From Solobacterium sp. UBA1789 (GTDB taxonomy: Bacteria > Bacillota_I > Bacilli_A > Erysipelotrichales > Erysipelotrichaceae), in NCBI GenBank assembly GCA_002314515.1, contig DCGB01000017.1:1-8995 (forward strand): a DNA stretch of 8,995 nucleotides. Direction: 5' to 3'. Both the position numbers and the translations under genes were made by a program. The notes below the pieces were generated by a model that searched no databases, was not told the origin of the DNA, and saw nothing but the letters and a program-made list of their open reading frames with translations. The stretch's first letter is position 1. Each line of letters begins with the position of its first letter. Of this stretch, positions 5,453 through 8,995 are shown piece by piece.

Positions 5453-6920
5453 AGTATTTCAAACAGGCTGCAACCGCTCTTAGCCAATCAGCATATAACA
5501 TATCAGCATCTGCAGCTGGCAATTGCGGATCAAAAACCACAACCTCTTCATTTTTAAAATCATCAAAAGTCCAATATCCGACTTCAATACCTGCTAATCT
5601 GGCAGCACCCAGGGCTGTAGACTCCGGATTAAGATGCTTAGTAACCCGCATCTGCAAAAGATCAGCCTGAAACTGTAAAAGAAAATTATTGTTAGCAGCA
5701 CCACCATCAACCTTTAAAGCCGCAATATCCAGACCTATCTCCTTTTTCATTAAATCAATCAGATCCCTTGACTGATAAGCCATTGATTCAATAGACGCCC
5801 TGACAATATGATCAATCTTGGTACCTCTGGTCAGACCAAAGAAAGCACCCCTGGCATCCTGCTTCCAGTAAGGAGCACCCATACCAGTAAAAGCCGGAAC
5901 AACATAGACACCGCCATTTGTACCGATATCAACAGCTATTTTTTCCGTTTCTGAAGAGCTCTTAACAAAATGCATCTCATCTCTTAACCACTTAATTAAA
6001 GAACCTGAAACAAAAATGGAACCCTCCATGGCATAATTTACCTTATCCTTAATCTTCCAGGCAACAGTTGACAATAAACCTTCATTAGAAAAAGCCAATT
6101 GTTCACCCGTATTAACCAGAATAAAACCACCAGTACCATAGGTATTCTTAACATCACCCTTTTCAAAACAGGATTCGCCAAACAAAGCACTCTGCTGGTC
6201 ACCAGCCATGGCCATAATTGGACAGGATAAGCCAAAGAAAACATCTGGATCAGTCTCACCAAAGAAACCAGAAGTATCCTTAATCTGAGCCAGCATATGC
6301 TCAGGAACACCAAATACTTCCAATAGTTCCTTATCCCACTTCATTTCTCTAATGTTATATAACATGGTCCTGGAAGCATTGGTATGATCGGTTGCATGGA
6401 CCTTGCCACCTGTCAGATTCCATAATACCCAGGTATCAACAGTACCAAATAAAAGATCTTCATTATTCTTGGCTCTATTAGTCTTACCTAAAAGCCAGCG
6501 AATCTTGGTTGCTGAAAAATAGGCATCAAGTACCAGACCTGTTTTTTCTTTCAGCATCGGAACCAATCCGGCATCTTTATATTTTTCAACCAGATCTGAT
6601 GTTTGACGGGACTGCCATACTATTGCATCATAAATAGGCTCACCAGTTTTCTTATCCCAGATAATTGAAGTCTCACGCTGATTGGTGATGCCAATAGCCT
6701 TTATCTGTTCCGGCTTAATCTCGCCATCTTCAAAAACACCATTAATAACCTTTTTTACTGATGACCAGATTTCCCTGGCATCCTGCTGAACCCAGGATGG
6801 CTGCGGGAAAGTAATACCTATTTCACTTTGTGAAACCTTAACGGCCTCCTGTTTATGATTAAAAATAATTGCTCGTGTTGAAGTTGTACCCTGATCAATC
6901 GCTAATATATAATTTTCCAT
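5451..6920 (-). CDS. glpK: Glycerol kinase
   Basis: GlpK converts glycerol and ATP to glycerol-3-phosphate in the cytoplasm, for lipid synthesis and glycolysis. The 489-aa protein has typical FGGY-kinase length. Visible are DQGTTSTR (9-16, ATP phosphate binding), NQRET (80-84, glycerol-contacting R82 and E83), W102, Y134, GDQQSALFG (240-248, catalytic D241), NTYGTGGF (259-266) and the second FGGY signature starting DGGAANNNF (395-403). The activation loop reads DPDVFFG (224-230). In Bacillus and Enterococcus GlpK the matching place is a HFFG or HFYG string whose His is phosphorylated by HPr; here it is Val227. GAGG at 6927-6930 lies six bases before the ATG at 6920. It is the first gene of an operon with the flavoprotein and hflX. 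No glycerol facilitator or glycerol-phosphate oxidase gene is in the window. Confidence 0.97.
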   Translation of the reverse strand: MENYILAIDQGTTSTRAIIFNHKQEAVKVSQSEIGITFPQPSWVQQDAREIWSSVKKVINGVFEDGEIKPEQIKAIGITNQRETSIIWDKKTGEPIYDAIVWQSRQTSDLVEKYKDAGLVPMLKEKTGLVLDAYFSATKIRWLLGKTNRAKNNEDLLFGTVDTWVLWNLTGGKVHATDHTNASRTMLYNIREMKWDKELLEVFGVPEHMLAQIKDTSGFFGETDPDVFFGLSCPIMAMAGDQQSALFGESCFEKGDVKNTYGTGGFILVNTGEQLAFSNEGLLSTVAWKIKDKVNYAMEGSIFVSGSLIKWLRDEMHFVKSSSETEKIAVDIGTNGGVYVVPAFTGMGAPYWKQDARGAFFGLTRGTKIDHIVRASIESMAYQSRDLIDLMKKEIGLDIAALKVDGGAANNNFLLQFQADLLQMRVTKHLNPESTALGAARLAGIEVGYWTFDDFKNEEVVVFDPQLPAADADMLYADWLRAVAACLKY

Positions 6921-6946
6921 GATTCACCTCTTCTAGTATGATTATT

Positions 6947-6963
6947 TACTAAAACTATTAGTA
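6947..6963. promoter_or_regulatory. 17-bp palindrome over the presumed glpK transcription start, candidate operator
   Basis: TACTAA (6947-6952) and TTAGTA (6958-6963) are perfect inverted arms with a five-base spacer. The site touches the glpK -10 box and covers the expected start point near 6956, a placement typical of repressor operators. The regulator is not identified and the A+T-rich arms could be chance. Confidence 0.35.
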
Positions 6964-6968
6964 TTATA
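6963..6968 (-). promoter_or_regulatory. glpK: glpK operon -10 box
   Basis: TATAAT on the minus strand, preceded by AGG. No convincing -35 is seen 16-18 bp upstream (TAGCGA at best), so the promoter may need an activator. The expected leader is about 36 nt. No GlpP-type antiterminator hairpin fits in it. Confidence 0.5.
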
Positions 6969-6982
6969 CCTTTTTTTATCTA

Positions 6983-6996
6983 ATTATCGCTATAAT
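6983..6996 (+). promoter_or_regulatory. -10 box of the nucleotidyltransferase gene inside a small inverted repeat
   Basis: TATAAT at 6991-6996 on the plus strand is a consensus -10 for the gene starting at 7014, with no good -35 at the right distance. The inverted repeat ATTAT-CGCT-ATAAT (6983-6996) overlaps this -10 and lies in the -35 region of glpK. It has the AGCG core of a catabolite response element on the minus strand but misses three key positions, so I do not call it a cre site. Confidence 0.4.
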
Positions 6997-7013
6997 AAGG
7001 ATAGAGGTAAATT

Positions 7014-7925
7014 ATGAAAGAAACATTAGTAATATTAGCTGCAGGTATGGGATCCCGTTATGGCGGCCTTAAGCAGATCGACAGCATTGGATCCAATGGC
7101 GAAACAATTATCGACTTTACTATTTATGATGCAATTCAGGTTGGATTCAAAAAACTAGTGCTCATCATTCGTAAGGAACATGAAGAACTGTTTGAAGAAC
7201 ACCTGATTAAAAAAGTCAGACCCTTCATTGAAGTAGAATACGTTTATCAGGATCTTCATGATATCCCAGAAGGCGTTGAAATTCCTGAAGGAAGAGAAAA
7301 ACCATGGGGCACAACTCACGCCCTCTTATCATGTCGTCATGTATTGAAAGATGATCCATTTATCATCTGCAATGCCGATGATTTCTATGGCCGTGATGCC
7401 TTTAAGATTGTTTACGACTACTTCCACAATGGCATTGGTGAAAATGAATACTGCATGGCTGGCTATAAGTTAGGTAATACCTTATCTGATAATGGTACTG
7501 TTACCAGAGGAATCTGTGAGAAAGATGATAATGGCTATCTGACATCTATTAAAGAAGTCATGAATATCCGCAAGGCTAAAAACGGAGCCGAGTTTGAAGA
7601 ATATGGTATTTATGTACCAATTGAAACTGGAACACCAGTATCAATGAACTTCTGGGGCTTTATGCCTAATATCATTCAGCGCTTCGAAAAAATGTTTGCT
7701 GAAGAAATTCCAGAAGGCATTAAGAAAAACCCATTAAAATACGAAGCTCTATTACCAAACTATGTTGGCAAGCTCGTTAAAAACAATGAATGCAAAGTCA
7801 AAGTACTGACATCCAATGACTCCTGGTTTGGCGTAACCTACAAAGAAGATAAGCCAATCGTTGTCAAACGCATCCAGCAATACAAAGATGCTGGCATCTA
7901 TCCTGATAATCTCTGGAAAAAGTAA
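7014..7925 (+). CDS. Sugar-phosphate nucleotidyltransferase family protein
   Basis: A GT-A-like NTP-transferase of 303 aa. The nucleotide-binding signature is LAAGMGSRYGGLKQ (8-21, with the G-x-G-S-R core and a lysine after GGL). KPWGTTHALL (96-105) is the second conserved loop. NADDFYG (120-126) carries the metal-binding aspartates. GTVTRG (161-166), MNFWGF (211-216) and SWFGVTYKED (270-279) are consistent with sugar-phosphate binding. Such enzymes make NDP-sugars from NTP and a sugar-1-phosphate. The family resembles glucose-1-phosphate uridylyltransferases, but this branch (LAAGMGSRYGGLKQ proteins of Firmicutes) has no assigned substrate that I can name. AGAGG (7003-7007) is six bases before the ATG. 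It stands alone, divergent from glpK, with its own terminator, and no polysaccharide genes are adjacent. Confidence 0.85.
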   Translation: MKETLVILAAGMGSRYGGLKQIDSIGSNGETIIDFTIYDAIQVGFKKLVLIIRKEHEELFEEHLIKKVRPFIEVEYVYQDLHDIPEGVEIPEGREKPWGTTHALLSCRHVLKDDPFIICNADDFYGRDAFKIVYDYFHNGIGENEYCMAGYKLGNTLSDNGTVTRGICEKDDNGYLTSIKEVMNIRKAKNGAEFEEYGIYVPIETGTPVSMNFWGFMPNIIQRFEKMFAEEIPEGIKKNPLKYEALLPNYVGKLVKNNECKVKVLTSNDSWFGVTYKEDKPIVVKRIQQYKDAGIYPDNLWKK

Positions 7926-7932
7926 CAAATCA

Positions 7933-7966
7933 AAAAGCACATTTGATCAAAATGTGCTTTTATTTT
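7933..7966 (+). terminator. Strong bidirectional terminator
   Basis: AAAAGCACATTT (7933-7944) pairs perfectly with AAATGTGCTTTT (7950-7961) around a GATCA loop, giving a 12-bp stem followed by ATTTT. In the minus direction the stem ends in a TTTTT run followed by GATTT. It sits eight bases after the nucleotidyltransferase stop and 25 bases beyond the stop of the convergent small gene, so it can serve both. The rest of the gap (7967-7990) shows nothing. Confidence 0.88.
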
Positions 7967-7990
7967 ATTAATGGTTTTTACTAATGATTT

Positions 7991-8281
7991 CTAATACTGT
8001 TCTTCAAAAGCCCTTAGGCCACCTTCAGCAAATTTCTGAGCAGTTTCATCATTGTTTGATTCATTAGTTAATGTAGGTAATGCAAGTGATGAACGCAATG
8101 CTTCAGGCGAATTCAAATCACCCTGAGGAAATGGCATATTACCAGCTATAAATGTTGGCTTTTGCTTTTCTGCTAATGTCAAAGGAACAACTGCTCTTTT
8201 TGAATCATGAACTACTCCCCTCTCGACTCCACCACCACTAACTTTTTCTATACCATCATCAATCTTAATCTTATTAGTCAT
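7991..8281 (-). CDS. Small protein with a possible double-glycine leader, function unknown
   Basis: A 96-aa product that I do not recognise. The start is the ATG at 8281, eight bases after AAGGAG (8290-8295); a longer frame to 8335 would run over that site. The N-terminus MTNKIKIDDGIEKVSGGG resembles leaders of peptides cut and exported by C39-peptidase ABC transporters: V at -4 and I at -7 relative to a G16-G17 pair and the string EKVSGG. The position -12 hydrophobe is missing, with I at -11 and -13 instead. The remaining 79 residues are hydrophilic, have no cysteine and no membrane segment, and include KPTFIAGNMPFPQGDL and a SNNDE-rich patch, unlike pore-forming bacteriocins. No transporter, protease, immunity or modification gene is in the window. 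It could equally be a plain cytosolic protein. Confidence 0.65.
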   Translation of the reverse strand: MTNKIKIDDGIEKVSGGGVERGVVHDSKRAVVPLTLAEKQKPTFIAGNMPFPQGDLNSPEALRSSLALPTLTNESNNDETAQKFAEGGLRAFEEQY

Positions 8282-8289
8282 TTTTTTAT

Positions 8290-8295
8290 CTCCTT
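8290..8295 (-). promoter_or_regulatory. Ribosome binding site of the small gene
   Basis: AAGGAG on the minus strand lies eight bases before the ATG at 8281 and so excludes the upstream ATG at 8335 as start. Confidence 0.8.
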
Positions 8296-8306
8296 TTATC
8301 ATCCTT

Positions 8307-8312
8307 ATTGTA
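8307..8312 (-). promoter_or_regulatory. Possible -10 box for the small gene
   Basis: TACAAT on the minus strand matches five of six -10 positions and would start transcription near 8300, just before the AAGGAG site. No recognisable -35 exists 16-18 bp upstream; the TGTCA repeats lie there instead. No terminator separates the upstream dehydrogenase gene, so readthrough is an alternative source of transcript. Confidence 0.35.
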
Positions 8313-8318
8313 ACTAAT

Positions 8319-8339
8319 TGACATGACAGAAACATGACA
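8319..8339. repeat. Cluster of three TGACA/TGTCA direct repeats
   Basis: On the plus strand TGACA occurs at 8319, 8324 and 8335. The longer unit CATGACA occurs at 8322-8328 and 8333-8339, an 11-bp step close to one helical turn. The cluster is at the -35 region of the candidate promoter for the small gene, where regulators that bind direct repeats often sit. Short length leaves room for chance. Confidence 0.45.
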
Positions 8340-8341
8340 TT

Positions 8342-8995
8342 TTATACAACTCTATGAAGTAATTCCTGATTCTTTGAGTGGGCAACAACATTTTTGGCAC
8401 AAATTAAACTAACTGCACCGATAGCTTCTTTGGAATACATGCCGATATGTGGTGTAATAATACAATTATCAAATTTACGCAAAGGATGATCAGCAGCTAA
8501 AGGTTCATTTTCCACAACATCCAAAGCTGCACCCTTTAAATGACCACTTTCCAGACATTTAGCCAAAGCCACTTCATTGACAATACCGCCTCTTGAAGTA
8601 TTAATCAGATAAGAACCCTCTTTCATCATTTCAAGTTCCTTATCACTCAACATATTACGAGTCTCATCATTTAAAGGCAGATGCAAAGAAACAATATCAC
8701 CAAAAGCTAATGCCTCTTCCAAACTGACTAATTCAACTTTACCCTGAAATTCTGCAGGCACTTCCTTAACAAAAGGATCATAGGCCTTAATATTCATTGA
8801 AAAACCCAAGGCTCTTCTGGCAACGTTTTTTGCAATTGCTCCAAAGCCAATCAGAGACAATTTTTTATTACAGAGATCTTCTCCCATAATAGTCTGCCAG
8901 TTGCCATTTCGAACATCTTTTTCAGCCAAAGAAACTCTGCGGCAAAGATTCAGCATCAGACAGATTGCCAGATCCGCAACTGCATTGGAATTGGT
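8342..8995 (-). CDS. D-2-hydroxyacid dehydrogenase (SerA-like), C-terminal 217 residues, truncated by window edge
   Basis: The frame stays open to the right edge: the residues before the first internal Met read TNSNAVADLAICL, which is the conserved region preceding the NAD domain, so the N-terminus lies outside. This family oxidises D-2-hydroxyacids or reduces 2-oxoacids with NAD(P). Visible are the Rossmann loop IGFGAIAKNVARRALGF (a G-x-G-x-I-A variant of GxGxxG), the catalytic Arg in LINTSRGGIVNE, the acidic residue in DVVENEPL, and the catalytic His in ITPHIGMYSKEA. It ends soon after that His without an ACT domain, so the full protein should be about 310-320 aa, like short phosphoglycerate dehydrogenases or glyoxylate/D-lactate dehydrogenases. 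The substrate cannot be fixed. It ends 60 bp before the small gene, without a terminator in between. Confidence 0.9.
   Translation of the reverse strand, partial: TNSNAVADLAICLMLNLCRRVSLAEKDVRNGNWQTIMGEDLCNKKLSLIGFGAIAKNVARRALGFSMNIKAYDPFVKEVPAEFQGKVELVSLEEALAFGDIVSLHLPLNDETRNMLSDKELEMMKEGSYLINTSRGGIVNEVALAKCLESGHLKGAALDVVENEPLAADHPLRKFDNCIITPHIGMYSKEAIGAVSLICAKNVVAHSKNQELLHRVV

Noticed and set aside
6038..6313. Second minus-strand frame inside glpK
   Set aside because: It is an out-of-frame shadow of conserved GlpK motifs (GDQQ, NTYGTG).
6981..6996. Catabolite response element (cre) in the glpK promoter region
   Set aside because: The AGCG core is present on the minus strand, but the flanking TG and CA positions do not match; three mismatches in an AT-rich gap are not convincing.
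7752..7940. Minus-strand open frame at the end of the nucleotidyltransferase gene
   Set aside because: It runs antisense to conserved coding sequence and begins in the terminator; there is no ribosome binding site.
8318..8323. TTGACA on the plus strand as a -35 for a rightward promoter
   Set aside because: No TATAAT-like box follows at 16-18 bp (only TTTATA at 8341-8346), and no plus-strand gene lies downstream within the window.

Overview
The window looks like a chromosomal segment from an AT-rich, low-GC Gram-positive bacterium. The evidence is strong GGAGG-type ribosome binding sites, TATAAT-type -10 boxes (two of them TGnTATAAT), dense operons with 4-nt overlaps, and proteins that read like Firmicutes homologues (RibU/FmnP, Firmicutes-type sirtuin, GlpK, HflX). 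A member of the Erysipelotrichia/Coprobacillaceae is my best guess, but the sequence alone does not prove it. I see no insertion sequence, phage gene, CRISPR array, tRNA or rRNA. Most of the window is core metabolism and housekeeping.

Left block (1-2882, minus strand). The riboflavin ECF transporter substrate-binding subunit gene ribU has its own promoter and terminator. It is followed by an operon starting at an extended -10 promoter. This encodes a 467-aa glutamate-rich, repeat-containing, C-terminally membrane-anchored protein of unknown function, then cytidylate kinase (cmk, ATGA overlap), then the start of the GTPase gene der (one base after cmk), which runs off the left edge.

Middle block (2891-6920). 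A sirtuin-type NAD-dependent protein deacylase gene is divergent from ribU and convergent with a minus-strand operon. That operon is glpK (glycerol kinase), then a flavodoxin-fold iron-sulfur-type oxidoreductase, then hflX (ribosome-associated GTPase). The stop codons of the sirtuin and hflX genes overlap inside the loop of one shared terminator hairpin. GlpK keeps its catalytic residues but appears to lack the histidine that the phosphotransferase system phosphorylates in many Firmicutes.

Right block (6921-8995). A 93-bp divergent promoter region, with a 17-bp palindrome over the presumed glpK start point, separates glpK from a plus-strand sugar-nucleotidyltransferase-like gene that ends in a strong bidirectional terminator. 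Beyond it, on the minus strand, are a small 96-aa protein with a possible double-glycine leader and the C-terminal two thirds of a D-2-hydroxyacid dehydrogenase (SerA-like), which runs off the right edge. Between these two lies a set of TGTCA repeats.

The least explained elements are the acidic tail-anchored protein joined to cmk-der and the small GG-leader-like protein. I do not see a complete new multi-gene system in the window.
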